From Sphingomonas sanguinis NBRC 13937 (GTDB taxonomy: Bacteria; Pseudomonadota; Alphaproteobacteria; Sphingomonadales; Sphingomonadaceae), in NCBI RefSeq assembly GCF_001591005.1, contig NZ_BCTY01000002.1, positions 1-64,000 on the forward strand: 64,000 nucleotides of DNA, read 5' to 3'. Shown piece by piece: positions 1 through 8,348 of this stretch. Position 1 is the first letter of the stretch; every line of letters starts with the position of its first letter. The notes below the pieces were generated by a model. That model did no database searches and was not told the DNA's origin. It was given only the letters and a program-made list of their open reading frames with translations. The position numbers were made by a program, and so were the translations under genes.

Positions 1-18
1 AGGGCGACACCCCTCCGT

Positions 19-55
19 CAGGCCTGCGGCCTGCCACCTCCCCTGCCAGGGGAGG
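19..55. repeat. Paired-hairpin intergenic repeat (REP-like)
   Basis: Two adjacent perfect inverted repeats lie just upstream of hmgA. The first has 6-bp arms (CAGGCC at 19-24, GGCCTG at 28-33) around a 3-nt loop. The second has 7-bp arms (CCTCCCC at 37-43, GGGGAGG at 49-55) around a 5-nt loop. Twin GC hairpins of this kind are typical of dispersed extragenic palindromes in alphaproteobacteria. Alternatively it could be the terminator of a gene left of the window, although no T-run follows. No second copy was noticed in this window. Confidence 0.5.
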
Positions 56-86
56 AAGATGGTGCGAGAAGAGGAAAGGAAAAGAG

Positions 87-1364
87 ATGACGACATCCTA
101 CATCCCCGGCTTCGGCAACCACGTCGCCACCGAGGCGGTGCCCGGCGCCCTCCCCATAGGCCGCAACTCGCCGCAGCGCCCGGCCTATGGCCTGTACGCG
201 GAGCAACTTTCCGGCACCGCCTTCACCGCACCGCGCCATGAAAACCGCCGCTCCTGGCTTTACCGCCTGCGTCCGACCGCCGAGCATCCGCCTTATGAGC
301 GATACGACGGAGCAGCCCGCTTTGCCCCAGGCATCAGCGACAGCCCCCTGCCCCCCAATCGCCTGCGCTGGGACCCCGCGCCGATGACGCTGGCGGGGAC
401 CGACTGGATCGACGGCATGACGACGATGCTCGTCAACCGCGATCCGGCCGATCTGGAGGGAGTCGCCGTCCATGTCTATGCCTGCAACCGCAGCATGGAA
501 CGGGTCTTCGTCGACGCGGACGGCGAACTGGTCTTTCTGCCGCAATCGGGCCGCCTGACGATCCTGACCGAGCTTGGCCGGATCGACATCGCACCGGGCC
601 AGATCGCGCTGGTCCCACGCGGCGTGCGGTTCCGCGTCGAGCTGCCCGATGGCGAAGCGGCGGGCTATGTCGCGGAAAACCATGGCAGCCTGTTCCGCCT
701 GCCCGACCTGGGCCCCATCGGCGCGAATGGCCTCGGCAACCCCCGCGATTTCGAGACCCCAGTCGCCTGGTTCGAGGATCGCGACGAGCCGACCCAGGTC
801 GTGCAGAAATTCCTCGGCTCGCTATGGACGATGACGCTCGACCACAGCCCGCTAGACGTGGTGGCGTGGCACGGCAATCTGACGCCGTGGCGCTATGACC
901 TGTCGCACTTCAACACGATCAATACGGTCAGCTTCGACCATCCCGACCCCTCGATCTTCACCCTGCTGACCTCGCCCAGCGACGTGCCGGGCCGGGCCAA
1001 TGCCGACCTCGTGCTCTTTCCGCCGCGCTGGATGGTGGCGGAGGATACGTTCCGTCCGCCCTGGTTCCACCGCAACGTCATGTCGGAGGCGATGGGCCTT
1101 ATCACCGGCGCATACGATGCCAAGGCGGAAGGCTTCCGCCCCGGCGGCCTGTCGCTCCACAATCTGATGGCGGGCCATGGCCCCGACCTCGCGAGCTGGC
1201 AGGGCGCCAGCAACGCCGACCTCAAGCCCCATCGGATCGAAGGCACCATGGCCTTCATGGTCGAGAGCTGCTGGCCGTATCGCCCGACCGGCCACGCGCT
1301 CACCCATGCGCAGCTCGATTATGATGCGGTGTGGAAGGATTTTCCCAAGGCCCGGCTGCCATGA
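87..1364 (+). CDS. hmgA: Homogentisate 1,2-dioxygenase
   Basis: Cytosolic non-haem Fe(II) dioxygenase that opens the ring of homogentisate to maleylacetoacetate in tyrosine and phenylalanine breakdown. The 425-aa length is normal for the family. The iron ligands are visible as His328 and Glu334 in WFHRNVMSE and His364 in AGHGPD, at the same spacing as human HGD. The ATG is preceded by a purine-rich GAGGAAAGG ribosome site. The stop overlaps the start of maiA (ATGA), so the two are translationally coupled. The usual third gene, fumarylacetoacetase, is not in the window. Confidence 0.96.
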   Translation: MTTSYIPGFGNHVATEAVPGALPIGRNSPQRPAYGLYAEQLSGTAFTAPRHENRRSWLYRLRPTAEHPPYERYDGAARFAPGISDSPLPPNRLRWDPAPMTLAGTDWIDGMTTMLVNRDPADLEGVAVHVYACNRSMERVFVDADGELVFLPQSGRLTILTELGRIDIAPGQIALVPRGVRFRVELPDGEAAGYVAENHGSLFRLPDLGPIGANGLGNPRDFETPVAWFEDRDEPTQVVQKFLGSLWTMTLDHSPLDVVAWHGNLTPWRYDLSHFNTINTVSFDHPDPSIFTLLTSPSDVPGRANADLVLFPPRWMVAEDTFRPPWFHRNVMSEAMGLITGAYDAKAEGFRPGGLSLHNLMAGHGPDLASWQGASNADLKPHRIEGTMAFMVESCWPYRPTGHALTHAQLDYDAVWKDFPKARLP

Positions 1365-1993
1365 GCCTGACGCTCCACGGCTATTGGCGGTCGAGTGCCG
1401 CCTATCGCGTGCGGCTGGCCCTGGGGTTGAAGGGACTGTCCTATGACAGCATCGCCCATGACCTGCGCACCGGGGCGCAGCGCACCGAAGCCTTTCGCGC
1501 GCTGCAACCACAAGGTCTGGTCCCGGCGCTGGAGACGTCGGACGGCGTGCTGATCCAGAGCCCGGCAATCCTCGAATGGATCGAGGAACGCTATACCGAT
1601 CCGCCGCTGCTCCCGGAGGACAGCGCCGGGCGGGCGACGGTTCGCGCCATGGCCGCGATCGTCGCCTGCGATATTCATCCGATCAACAATCTGCGCGTCC
1701 TGACGCATTTGCGCGAGGAGTTGCACGCCGATGAGGCCGCGATCCGCCACTGGATCGGCCGCTGGGTCACCGAGGGCTTCGACGCGCTGGAAACGCTGAT
1801 CGCGCGGCATGGCGCGGGCTATGCCTATGGCGACCGTCCGACGCTAGCCGACTGCCACATCCTGCCGCAGGTCTATAATGCCGAGCGGTTCGCGGTGGAC
1901 CTGACGCCCTTTCCCAAGCTGATCGCCGCCGCCAACCGCCTACGCGAGCGAGTGCCCGAGGCCGCGCCGGAAGCACAGGGCGATGCCGGATGA
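1361..1993 (+). CDS. maiA: Maleylacetoacetate isomerase (zeta-class GST)
   Basis: Glutathione-dependent cis-trans isomerase converting maleylacetoacetate to fumarylacetoacetate, the step after HmgA. The protein has 210 aa. The N-terminal thioredoxin-fold domain carries a GST-zeta active-site segment, [12 protein letters not shown], near residues 9-20. The family more often has SSCS-x-RVR, so the active-site cysteine is Ala here while the catalytic Ser is kept. QGLVPALE and the later QSPAIL strand fit the glutathione site. The ATG at 1361 overlaps the hmgA stop by 4 nt, which decides the start over an in-frame upstream GTG. Confidence 0.92.
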   Translation: MSLTLHGYWRSSAAYRVRLALGLKGLSYDSIAHDLRTGAQRTEAFRALQPQGLVPALETSDGVLIQSPAILEWIEERYTDPPLLPEDSAGRATVRAMAAIVACDIHPINNLRVLTHLREELHADEAAIRHWIGRWVTEGFDALETLIARHGAGYAYGDRPTLADCHILPQVYNAERFAVDLTPFPKLIAAANRLRERVPEAAPEAQGDAG

Positions 1994-2349
1994 GCGATGA
2001 ACGTCTGACCGCCACCCCCGCCGGGATCGAGCTGGGGCCGCTCGACACCATTGCGGACGGCGCGGCGCGTAACTTCGTATTGCAGATGCGCGCCGGGCGC
2101 TTCCACGGCTTCATCGTCCGACAGGGTGATGCGGTGCATGGCTATGTCGACCGCTGCCCGCATATGGGACTTCCGCTGGCGCAGGAACTCGACGCCTATC
2201 TAACCCCCGATCGACAGCGGATCGCCTGTTCGTGGCACGGCGCGATCTTCGGGGTGGAGGACGGCATGTGCCTGGGCGGACCGTGTCGGGGCCAGCGGCT
2301 GACGCCCTGGCCCGTCACCGTGCAGAACGGCGCGATCGTTACGGCGTGA
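1990..2349 (+). CDS. Rieske-type [2Fe-2S] ferredoxin-like protein
   Basis: A 119-aa stand-alone Rieske domain. Cluster ligands are Cys56 and His58 (CPHMG) and Cys80 and His83 (CSWHG), the standard C-x-H and C-x2-H boxes. There is no signal peptide or membrane segment, so it is probably a cytosolic electron carrier. It overlaps the end of maiA by 4 nt (ATGA) and so belongs to the homogentisate operon. Similar small Rieske proteins accompany aromatic oxygenases, but HmgA itself needs no ferredoxin and the partner is unknown. Its 3' end overlaps the convergent SGNH gene by 11 bp. Confidence 0.88.
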   Translation: MSDERLTATPAGIELGPLDTIADGAARNFVLQMRAGRFHGFIVRQGDAVHGYVDRCPHMGLPLAQELDAYLTPDRQRIACSWHGAIFGVEDGMCLGGPCRGQRLTPWPVTVQNGAIVTA

Positions 2350-3202
2350 CGCCGATCACCTCGGCATGGGCGATCGCCTGAAGCCGCGCCATCGCCCTGG
2401 GCTCCAGCCCGAGATCGCGTCCCGCCCGCTCCTGCTCGCCCAGCCGCCGCACGTCATAACCGGTAACCCGACCGAAGATCACAAGCGCCTCCAGATAATA
2501 ACCGGCGGCGCTGGCGTGATACTGATCCCAGGTCCACAGATCGATTTGACCGAAGGCGATGCCGTCATAGGGATTGGGATCGGCGATCCGCTCGGCCCAG
2601 GCGCGGTTCCACGCACGACCCACCGGGATCGCGCCCGAGATGGTGGGATATCGCCGCAACGCATAAGCATTGCCCGCCGCCACATCGTCCGCCATCGCTG
2701 TGATCGGCTTGCCGCGCCAGGGGCTGGCGGTGCGATAGGTCAGGTCGGCACGGCTCCAGGTCGACACGAGTTCGACCCGGACGCGCGGATTGGCTTGGCG
2801 GAACATCCCGGCCAGAGCGCCCGCCGCCTCGGCATGGCGCACCGGATCGCCGGGCCGCTGCGGATCGAGGGTGCTGTAACCCTGCAGGATGACGACATCC
2901 CAGCGTCCGTCGATCTCGCGCCGTTTCTGCTCGTAATGATAGGCCAGGTCGCGGCCGCCCGCCGTCTCCAGGCTGACCGTCCAATCCTGCCCCGTCTCCT
3001 CGGCAAAGGTCTTGAACAGCGCCGGGACGCCGCCGATCCCCTCGCGATTGAGGTCGCGAACCAGATCAGGGCGATAGCGCATGACTGGCGAGTTCGCGCC
3101 GAAGGTGAAGCTGTTGCCGACGAACAGGATCGTCGCTGCCGAAGCGGGGCTCGCCGCCCCCGTCATGGCCGCCGCCACGATCCAACCCATCCATCCCCGC
3201 AT
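2339..3202 (-). CDS. Secreted SGNH-type hydrolase
   Basis: A 287-aa protein with a cleavable signal peptide (hydrophobic residues about 5-22, ending in ASA). After it comes FVGNSFTFG, a GNS variant of the SGNH block-I nucleophile motif, with the likely Ser near residue 32. The C-terminal WDQYHAS supplies the Asp-x-x-His pair of block V. SGNH enzymes are esterases or acetylhydrolases; the substrate cannot be read from sequence. It is monocistronic and convergent with the Rieske gene. The family assignment is firm, activity is inferred. Confidence 0.8.
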   Translation of the reverse strand: MRGWMGWIVAAAMTGAASPASAATILFVGNSFTFGANSPVMRYRPDLVRDLNREGIGGVPALFKTFAEETGQDWTVSLETAGGRDLAYHYEQKRREIDGRWDVVILQGYSTLDPQRPGDPVRHAEAAGALAGMFRQANPRVRVELVSTWSRADLTYRTASPWRGKPITAMADDVAAGNAYALRRYPTISGAIPVGRAWNRAWAERIADPNPYDGIAFGQIDLWTWDQYHASAAGYYLEALVIFGRVTGYDVRRLGEQERAGRDLGLEPRAMARLQAIAHAEVIGVTP

Positions 3203-3290
3203 CCGTCCGCCCCTTTTACTCTACTTAAGCCCCCCCCTGATGGCCGATGCGGTATCCGCCCGGCAAGCCGCGTCTTGATTGGATCGCCAA

Positions 3291-3312
3291 TATACCCTAT
3301 ACCCCTATGCGT
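3291..3312. promoter_or_regulatory. Candidate DmeR (RcnR/CsoR-type) operator
   Basis: The block TATACCCTATACCCCTATGC sits immediately before the dmeR start. It resembles the C/G-tract flanked by TATA-like arms bound by DmeR and RcnR regulators (TATA-C-run-TATA). Its position would let DmeR repress its own operon. The symmetry is imperfect and the C-run is short, so this is a candidate only. Confidence 0.45.
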
Positions 3313-3313
3313 T

Positions 3314-3589
3314 ATGGCGCATGTTACCACCAGCAAGGACAAGATCATCGCCCGCGTCCGCCGGATCGCGGGACAGGTCGCAGCCATCGAGCGATCGGTC
3401 GTTGCCGATGCCGATTGCGCCGAGACGCTGCACTTGGTCGCGGCGGTGCGTGGCGCGGTGGCGGGCCTGATGGACGAGCTGGTCGAGGATCATCTTCACG
3501 CCCATGTCGCGGCCCCCGGCCTGTCCGACGAGGAACGCACCGCCGCCGCCGCCGAACTTGCCAAGCTGCTCCGCCGCCATTTCCGCTAA
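3314..3589 (+). CDS. dmeR: DmeR/RcnR-type Co/Ni-sensing repressor
   Basis: A 91-aa all-helical CsoR/RcnR-family (DUF156) repressor. The four residues that define the RcnR nickel/cobalt site are all present at the same numbers as in E. coli RcnR: His3, Cys35, His60 and His64. FrmR formaldehyde sensors lack His64, so metal sensing is favoured. The next gene is a His-rich CDF exporter, as in the dmeRF operons of Rhizobium and Agrobacterium. The ATG at 3314 is chosen because it places His3 correctly and matches family length; the frame is open far upstream without family similarity. Confidence 0.88.
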   Translation: MAHVTTSKDKIIARVRRIAGQVAAIERSVVADADCAETLHLVAAVRGAVAGLMDELVEDHLHAHVAAPGLSDEERTAAAAELAKLLRRHFR

Positions 3590-3621
3590 ATCCCGTCGAA
3601 CGCCTGCCGAGGACGACCAGA

Positions 3622-4566
3622 GTGACGATCCATAGCCATGATTATCTGGGCCATGCCCATGACGAGAATGCCCGGCGCACGCGCGCCGTGGTGTGGTTGT
3701 CGGCGGGCATGATGGTGGCCGAGATCGTCGCGGGCTACTTCACCGGCTCGATGGCGCTGCTGGCCGACGGATTCCACATGGCAACGCATGTCGGCGCGCT
3801 GGGCATCGCGGCCATCGCCTATTCCTATGCGAAAAAGCATGTCGCCAATCCGCGCTACAGCTGGGGCACCGGCAAGGTCGGCGAGCTGGCCGGGTTCGGA
3901 TCGGCGATGGTGCTCGGGCTGGTGTCGCTGGGCATCGCGTACGAATCGATTACGCGGCTCAGCGATCCGCAGCCCGTGGCGTTTCGCGATGCGATCTTCG
4001 TGGCGGTGCTCGGCCTGCTCATCAACCTCGTCAGCGCCTATATGCTGGGTCATGGCCATGGGCATGATCACGGACATAGCCATGGGCACAGCCACGGCCA
4101 TTCTGACGACCATCACCATCATGATTACGGCCACAGCCATGACCCGCATGGCGGCGACACCAACATGCGCGCGGCCTATATCCATGTGCTGGCCGATGCG
4201 CTGACCTCGGTCATGGCGATCCTGGCGCTGGTCGCGGGGCGTTATCTGGGCTGGGTCTGGCTCGACCCCGCGGTGGGCCTGCTTGGCGCAGTCGTCATCG
4301 CCAACTGGTCGGTCGGGCTGATGAAGCAGGCGTCGACCGTCCTTCTCGACGCCGCCGACCCCAAGCTCGCCGCCGAGGTGCGCGAGCGGATCGAGAGGCC
4401 GGGCGACACGCGTATCCACGACTTCCATATCTGGCGGATCGGACCGACTGCCCATGCGGTGGTCCTGTCGATCGAGGGGATCGGCGTCCAGCCGACCAGC
4501 GCCGAGATGCACCAAAGGCTGGCGGGCATGGCTGCGCTCGGCCATGTCACGGTCGAGATCCGCTAA
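3622..4566 (+). CDS. dmeF: Cation diffusion facilitator, Co2+/Ni2+ exporter
   Basis: Inner-membrane proton-coupled metal exporter of the CDF family, DmeF subgroup, 314 aa. It begins with the DmeF-typical HDYLGHAHDENARRT segment and has six predicted helices. ALLADGFHMATH and HVLADALTSV supply the transport-site residues. Between helices 4 and 5 is a very His-rich cytosolic loop (about residues 143-175). The start is taken as GTG 3622 with GGACGA upstream, because no in-frame ATG precedes the conserved N-terminus. It lies 32 bp after dmeR and is probably co-transcribed and metal-induced. Confidence 0.9.
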   Translation: MTIHSHDYLGHAHDENARRTRAVVWLSAGMMVAEIVAGYFTGSMALLADGFHMATHVGALGIAAIAYSYAKKHVANPRYSWGTGKVGELAGFGSAMVLGLVSLGIAYESITRLSDPQPVAFRDAIFVAVLGLLINLVSAYMLGHGHGHDHGHSHGHSHGHSDDHHHHDYGHSHDPHGGDTNMRAAYIHVLADALTSVMAILALVAGRYLGWVWLDPAVGLLGAVVIANWSVGLMKQASTVLLDAADPKLAAEVRERIERPGDTRIHDFHIWRIGPTAHAVVLSIEGIGVQPTSAEMHQRLAGMAALGHVTVEIR

Positions 4567-4602
4567 CGCTTCGTTCAGCCCCGTCAGCTAGGAACGGTGC
4601 AA

Positions 4603-5250
4603 ATGCGGGCTTTGCAGTTCCTTGCGGGATCGATCCTCCTCGCGGCCCTGGGCGGCGGTGCCTGGCTGACCCTGCGGGACAGCCGCCAAGCACCTGTTTC
4701 GACCAAGGCCCCTCCCTCCCGGCCGCGCATGACCGCCGCGGCCGCGCCCCCTCCGCCGGTCGCCGCACCAAGCCCCTCGCCTACCCCTGCGCACTTCGTC
4801 GTCCGCCGCATCCTCGACCTGAAGAAACCGCTGAGCCACGGCGATTATGTCTGGGACGAAAGCGGGGCGCCCGACGGCCCGGTGGTCATCACGGTCGACC
4901 TGGCGGCGCAGGTCGTGTCGATCTTCCGCGACGGCTATGAAATCGGGACCGCCGCGATCATTTACGGCGCGGACAATATGCCGACCCCGCTCGGTGTCTT
5001 TCCTATCCTGCAAAAGGATGCGGATCATGTGTCGAACCTGTACGACGCGCCGATGCCCTATATGCTGCGCCTGACCAATGACGGGGTGGCCATTCATGCC
5101 AGCGACGTGCGCTATGGCAATGCCACCCATGGTTGTGTCGGCGTACCGACCGGCTTCGCCCGCAAGCTGTTCGCCGCGACGCATCTCGGCGACCGGGTGA
5201 TCGTCACCAACGGCAAGCGCCTGTCCATGGGGCAGAGCATCGTCGGGTAA
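4603..5250 (+). CDS. L,D-transpeptidase (YkuD family), membrane anchored
   Basis: Predicted periplasmic peptidoglycan cross-linking or lipoprotein-attaching enzyme, about 215 aa. It has an N-terminal hydrophobic anchor (residues 4-22), a Pro/Ala-rich linker (about 35-65) and a YkuD domain (about 95-205). The catalytic segment reads IHAS...THGCVGVP: the His and nucleophilic Cys are present, but the usual Arg after SHGC(I/V) is Gly, which is unusual. The ATG at 4603 is used; a GTG two codons upstream (4597) is equally possible, with GGA 6 nt before it. It is monocistronic. Confidence 0.85.
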   Translation: MRALQFLAGSILLAALGGGAWLTLRDSRQAPVSTKAPPSRPRMTAAAAPPPPVAAPSPSPTPAHFVVRRILDLKKPLSHGDYVWDESGAPDGPVVITVDLAAQVVSIFRDGYEIGTAAIIYGADNMPTPLGVFPILQKDADHVSNLYDAPMPYMLRLTNDGVAIHASDVRYGNATHGCVGVPTGFARKLFAATHLGDRVIVTNGKRLSMGQSIVG

Positions 5251-5296
5251 CGACGTGACCCAAGAACCTAAACGATTGCGATATGGGAGATTTTGA

Positions 5297-5370
5297 TGGA
5301 GCGGGTGAAGGGAATCGAACCCTCGTCGTGAGCTTGGGAAGCTCCTGCTCTACCATTGAGCTACACCCGC
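5297..5370 (-). tRNA. tRNA-Gly(CCC)
   Basis: The minus strand folds into a full cloverleaf of 74 nt. It has a 7-bp acceptor stem (GCGGGTG/CACCCGC), a D arm GCTC-AATGGTA-GAGC, the anticodon loop TTCCCAA with CCC at 5338-5336, a T arm with GGTTCGATT, and an encoded CCA at 5299-5297. It closely resembles E. coli glyU. The outer anticodon-stem pair is a G-A mismatch. Confidence 0.96.
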
Positions 5371-5565
5371 AAACCGGCGGAAAACCGGGACTTGGGCGCT
5401 CTAACGGGCCGTCATGGTGACTGTCAAGCCGTACTGGTGACCAAAGGGCGCCATGCTCTCTGTCCTCACGCCAAGCTGTACCGTTTCGATGCGCGCTCGC
5501 GATGCTGGACGATTGTGGGTGCCGGTGCGGCGGGATATGGCCTCGGCTTCACGGGGGAACGAACA

Positions 5566-6024
5566 TTGGCTGACACGCGCAAAAGGATATTGGCGGTCGC
5601 GTCGGGCGGCGGTCATTGGGAGCAGATGCTGCTGCTGCGCGATGCCTTTGTCGGCCATGACATCAGCTTTGCCACGACGATGAAGGGCCTGGGCGAACGC
5701 GCCGGGATCGCGGGCGTGCGCGTGATCCACGACTGCAACCGCAACAGCCCGATGTCGGCGGTGTTCTGTGTCCTCGACCTGCTGCGCGTGATGGCGCGGG
5801 TTCGCCCGCAGGTGATCGTCAGCACCGGCGCGCTGCCCGGCTTCCTGGCGCTTGCGATCGGGCGGAGGTTCGGCGTGAAGACGATCTGGGTGGACAGCAT
5901 CGCCAATGCCGAGGAACTGTCCATGGCCGGGCAAAAGGCCAAGGCGCATGCCGATCTGTGGCTGTCGCAATGGCCGTTTGTCGCCGAGCGCTCGGGCGCG
6001 GGCTATGCGGGGTCGGTGCTGTGA
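5566..6024 (+). CDS. Alg14-like glycosyltransferase subunit (PssD/SpsK N-part)
   Basis: A 152-aa membrane-associated subunit that recruits its partner to the lipid-linked acceptor. RILAVASGGGHWEQM at the N-terminus is the GGH signature of Alg14/PssD proteins, and STGALPGFLALAIG and TIWVDSIANAE are further conserved blocks. The start is TTG 5566, supported by GGGGGA 7 nt upstream; reading further upstream would run into the tRNA. The stop overlaps the GTG of the next gene by 4 nt. In sphingans the homologous pair (SpsK/GelK) adds glucuronate to the lipid-linked first sugar; the sugar here is inferred, not seen. Confidence 0.85.
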   Translation: MADTRKRILAVASGGGHWEQMLLLRDAFVGHDISFATTMKGLGERAGIAGVRVIHDCNRNSPMSAVFCVLDLLRVMARVRPQVIVSTGALPGFLALAIGRRFGVKTIWVDSIANAEELSMAGQKAKAHADLWLSQWPFVAERSGAGYAGSVL

Positions 6025-6491
6025 TCTTCGCGACGGTCGGCACCCAATTGCCCTTCCCACGCTTTGTCGGCGCGCTGGATGCCATCGCCGGACGGCGCGG
6101 CCTTCGCATCGTCGCCCAGACCTGCGGCGATACCGACACGCGGCCGCATCTGGATCGGCACGAACATCTCGACCCGGTGACCTTCGATCGTTTCGTCCGA
6201 GAGGCGAGCGTGATCGTCGGTCATGCGGGCATCGGCAGCATCCTGAGCGCGGGCCGCGCGGGCAAGCCGATCATTCTCTATCCGCGCCGCGCCAGCCTGG
6301 GCGAGCATCGCAACGAGCACCAGCTGGCCACCGTCGCCGCGCTGTGCGACCGGCCCGGCATCCATATCGCACACACCGACGAAGAGTTGGAGGCGCTGCT
6401 CACCACGCCCGACCTGACGCCCTTTCAGCTGGAACAGAGCGCCAACCGCACCGCGCTGGTCGACCGGCTGCGGGCATTCATCGCGGCATAG
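6021..6491 (+). CDS. Alg13-like glycosyltransferase catalytic subunit (PssE type)
   Basis: A 156-aa GT28 C-terminal-type domain that carries the UDP-sugar site. The N-terminus IFATVGTQLPFPRF is the standard Alg13/PssE start. VGHAGIGSILSAGRAGKPIILYPRR is the nucleotide-sugar-binding region, with GHAG and the following Glu/His-rich EHRNEHQ. The GTG at 6021 forms a GTGA overlap with the Alg14-like gene, so the two are made as a complex. It corresponds to the C-terminal half of one-piece glucuronosyltransferases. Confidence 0.85.
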   Translation: MIFATVGTQLPFPRFVGALDAIAGRRGLRIVAQTCGDTDTRPHLDRHEHLDPVTFDRFVREASVIVGHAGIGSILSAGRAGKPIILYPRRASLGEHRNEHQLATVAALCDRPGIHIAHTDEELEALLTTPDLTPFQLEQSANRTALVDRLRAFIAA

Positions 6492-6536
6492 CGGATTTCC
6501 GCCCGAGACGCCGCGCCAGACCTTAGACCGGAAGAA

Positions 6537-7727
6537 CTATCGGCCCGGCGGGGGCGCTTTCGGACCAGCGGCGATGAGCGCCAGCCACTGGTCGACGACC
6601 GGGTTGAGATCGCAGGCGTCATGCGCCTTCACCTTTGGCCTTCCACCGTTCCGCCAGGCGCGAACCCGCTCGACCACCGCCTGGGTGTCGGTCACGTCCA
6701 TGCGCTCGTCGGGGCCCAGCAACTCGGTCGCCGCGCCGAAGTCATGCGCGAGCACCGGCGTGCCCAGGGCATGGCTTTCGGCAAAGACCAGACCGAAAGT
6801 CTCCGGCACCCGGTCAGCGGGATAGAAGACGCAGAGCGCCTGTTGAACTTCGGCGAAGACACGATCCTGCGCCAGCGGGCCGAGCATCACGACGCCCTCC
6901 TGACGCTGGCCCTCGCCCAAATCATAAGCGGGGCTGGCCACGCGCAATTCCATGTCGGGCATCGCCGAGCGGACCGCCGCAAACGCCTTCAGCACCAGGT
7001 CCAGACCCTTCCAGGCCGCGCTGAAGAAGACCAGGCGGTTCCGGTCGTAAGCGGTATCGGCGGGGGCCGCCCCGATGACGACGGGATTGTAGATGAAGCC
7101 GACACGCCCCGCCTCGCGCGCGCTGCTGGTCAGGCGATCGGCGGCCAGGAAGGCGCGGATATTGCCGACATGCGCCCGCGAGACGCCGATCCACTGCACG
7201 CCGAGTGCTCGCGCGACGAGACTGCGCGCTTCGGCCTTGAGGCCGCGTTTCCAGCGTCCGCCGCGGACCGAGCGGTCCTCGACCGGCTGCCAGTCGTGCA
7301 TCCACACGATATAGCGCGCGCGGCGATTCCAGCGCGCGAGGCGGACCAGCGGCTGCGACTTGCGCTGCAGGATGATGACATCCGCCGCGGTGACCGGGCC
7401 TTCGGCATCCTCGGTCGAGGCCCAGGTAACGCCGCCGTCCTCGATCCGGTCGCCACCCTGCCGCGCGCTTTGCAGGACGGTGACGTCATGGACTTTCGCC
7501 AATCCGGTCGCGATATGGATCACGGTATTTTCCGCACCGCCGATGCCGACGCTGGCATCCCCCAGCGAGGCGGCGCTGTACGGCGCCTGCGACACGATGT
7601 CGTAGATGACGATGCGCTGCTTGCCGATGACCCTTCTCCCCGTCCGCCCCCGCTGGCAGGTCGTTTCCTTACCACCGGGTCGATCATCGACAAGGCGGTG
7701 CGTCGGGCGGCAAGACCAGGGCACCAA
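6537..7727 (-). CDS. Glycosyltransferase family 4 (GT-B)
   Basis: A roughly 396-aa retaining GT-B glycosyltransferase. The first strand RIVIYDIVSQAP and the Gly-rich GIGGAEN loop form the acceptor-side Rossmann fold. The donor-binding E-x7-E motif is PETFGLVFAES near the C-terminus. The start is uncertain: conserved sequence begins about 40 residues in, and only TTG 7727 or GTG 7724 lie upstream, with no clear ribosome site. It is convergent with the Alg13-like gene and probably acts in exopolysaccharide assembly. The donor sugar cannot be told. Confidence 0.82.
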   Translation of the reverse strand: MVPWSCRPTHRLVDDRPGGKETTCQRGRTGRRVIGKQRIVIYDIVSQAPYSAASLGDASVGIGGAENTVIHIATGLAKVHDVTVLQSARQGGDRIEDGGVTWASTEDAEGPVTAADVIILQRKSQPLVRLARWNRRARYIVWMHDWQPVEDRSVRGGRWKRGLKAEARSLVARALGVQWIGVSRAHVGNIRAFLAADRLTSSAREAGRVGFIYNPVVIGAAPADTAYDRNRLVFFSAAWKGLDLVLKAFAAVRSAMPDMELRVASPAYDLGEGQRQEGVVMLGPLAQDRVFAEVQQALCVFYPADRVPETFGLVFAESHALGTPVLAHDFGAATELLGPDERMDVTDTQAVVERVRAWRNGGRPKVKAHDACDLNPVVDQWLALIAAGPKAPPPGR

Positions 7728-7868
7728 TCAGTTTGTGCCATTCAGGGAAGGCTTTCCCGCCGTGCGCGTCCAACAAAATGCGCCGACCTCGCGGCACCGC
7801 CCCATTACCCCTGTCCTACAGGAACGAAGGTGGAACATGAGGGTGCCGACATTCGGGAGGGAGCAGCA

Positions 7869-8348
7869 ATGATTCGGAGGATGCGATGGGCGGTGCTGAC
7901 CGCCACGATATTAACCTGGGCCGTGCCGGGAGCCGCCCAGACCACGGGCAGCTCGGTGCAGTTTCCTGGCGGCTATGCCCCCGGCTCCGCGCCGTGCGTG
8001 CGACAGTCGGATGGCAGTTGCGTGCCCGTCGGCCCGGCGGCGCCCTTGCCAGTCGCGGCCAAGCAGGAAAATCTGACGCTCGCCGTCGCCAACAGCGCGG
8101 CACCGGCGCAGACGGTTTACGGCGGCACCTATATCTTCGGTCAGACCTGCGGATCCTATAATGGCGGGACGTTGGCGCTGCGCTATCGCGGGCCGGACGG
8201 GGTGACGATGCTGACGCTGCTGACCAGGGGGAGCAGCGATGCGGCGGGGGGTGCGACGTCCGTTACCCTGGGCAGTCAGGCGATCGTCGACGTGGTCCTG
8301 CCGACCGGCTCGACCGAGTGCGTCGCCACGCTCGCGCGGGTGCCGTGA
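7869..8348 (+). CDS. Small secreted protein coupled to an SGNH hydrolase
   Basis: A 159-aa protein of no recognised family. It has a signal peptide (hydrophobic residues 7-22, AAQ cleavage) and a Gly/Ser/Thr-rich beta-type mature region with two pairs of cysteines (CVRQSDGSC; QTC and TEC), which suggests a disulfide-stabilised periplasmic or secreted beta domain. A strong GGGAGGGA ribosome site precedes the ATG. The stop overlaps the next ATG by one base (TGATG), so it is co-translated with the SGNH protein and may act with it. Confidence 0.72.
   Translation: MIRRMRWAVLTATILTWAVPGAAQTTGSSVQFPGGYAPGSAPCVRQSDGSCVPVGPAAPLPVAAKQENLTLAVANSAAPAQTVYGGTYIFGQTCGSYNGGTLALRYRGPDGVTMLTLLTRGSSDAAGGATSVTLGSQAIVDVVLPTGSTECVATLARVP

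Noticed and set aside
4046..4160. Repetitive CAT/CAC-rich tract that looks like a direct-repeat array
   Set aside because: It encodes the His-rich metal-binding loop of DmeF; units are irregular with no spacers, so it is not a CRISPR or satellite.
5356..5565. Extension of the Alg14-like protein back into the tRNA gene
   Set aside because: It would overlap tRNA-Gly and lacks family similarity; TTG 5566 with GGGGGA upstream fits better.
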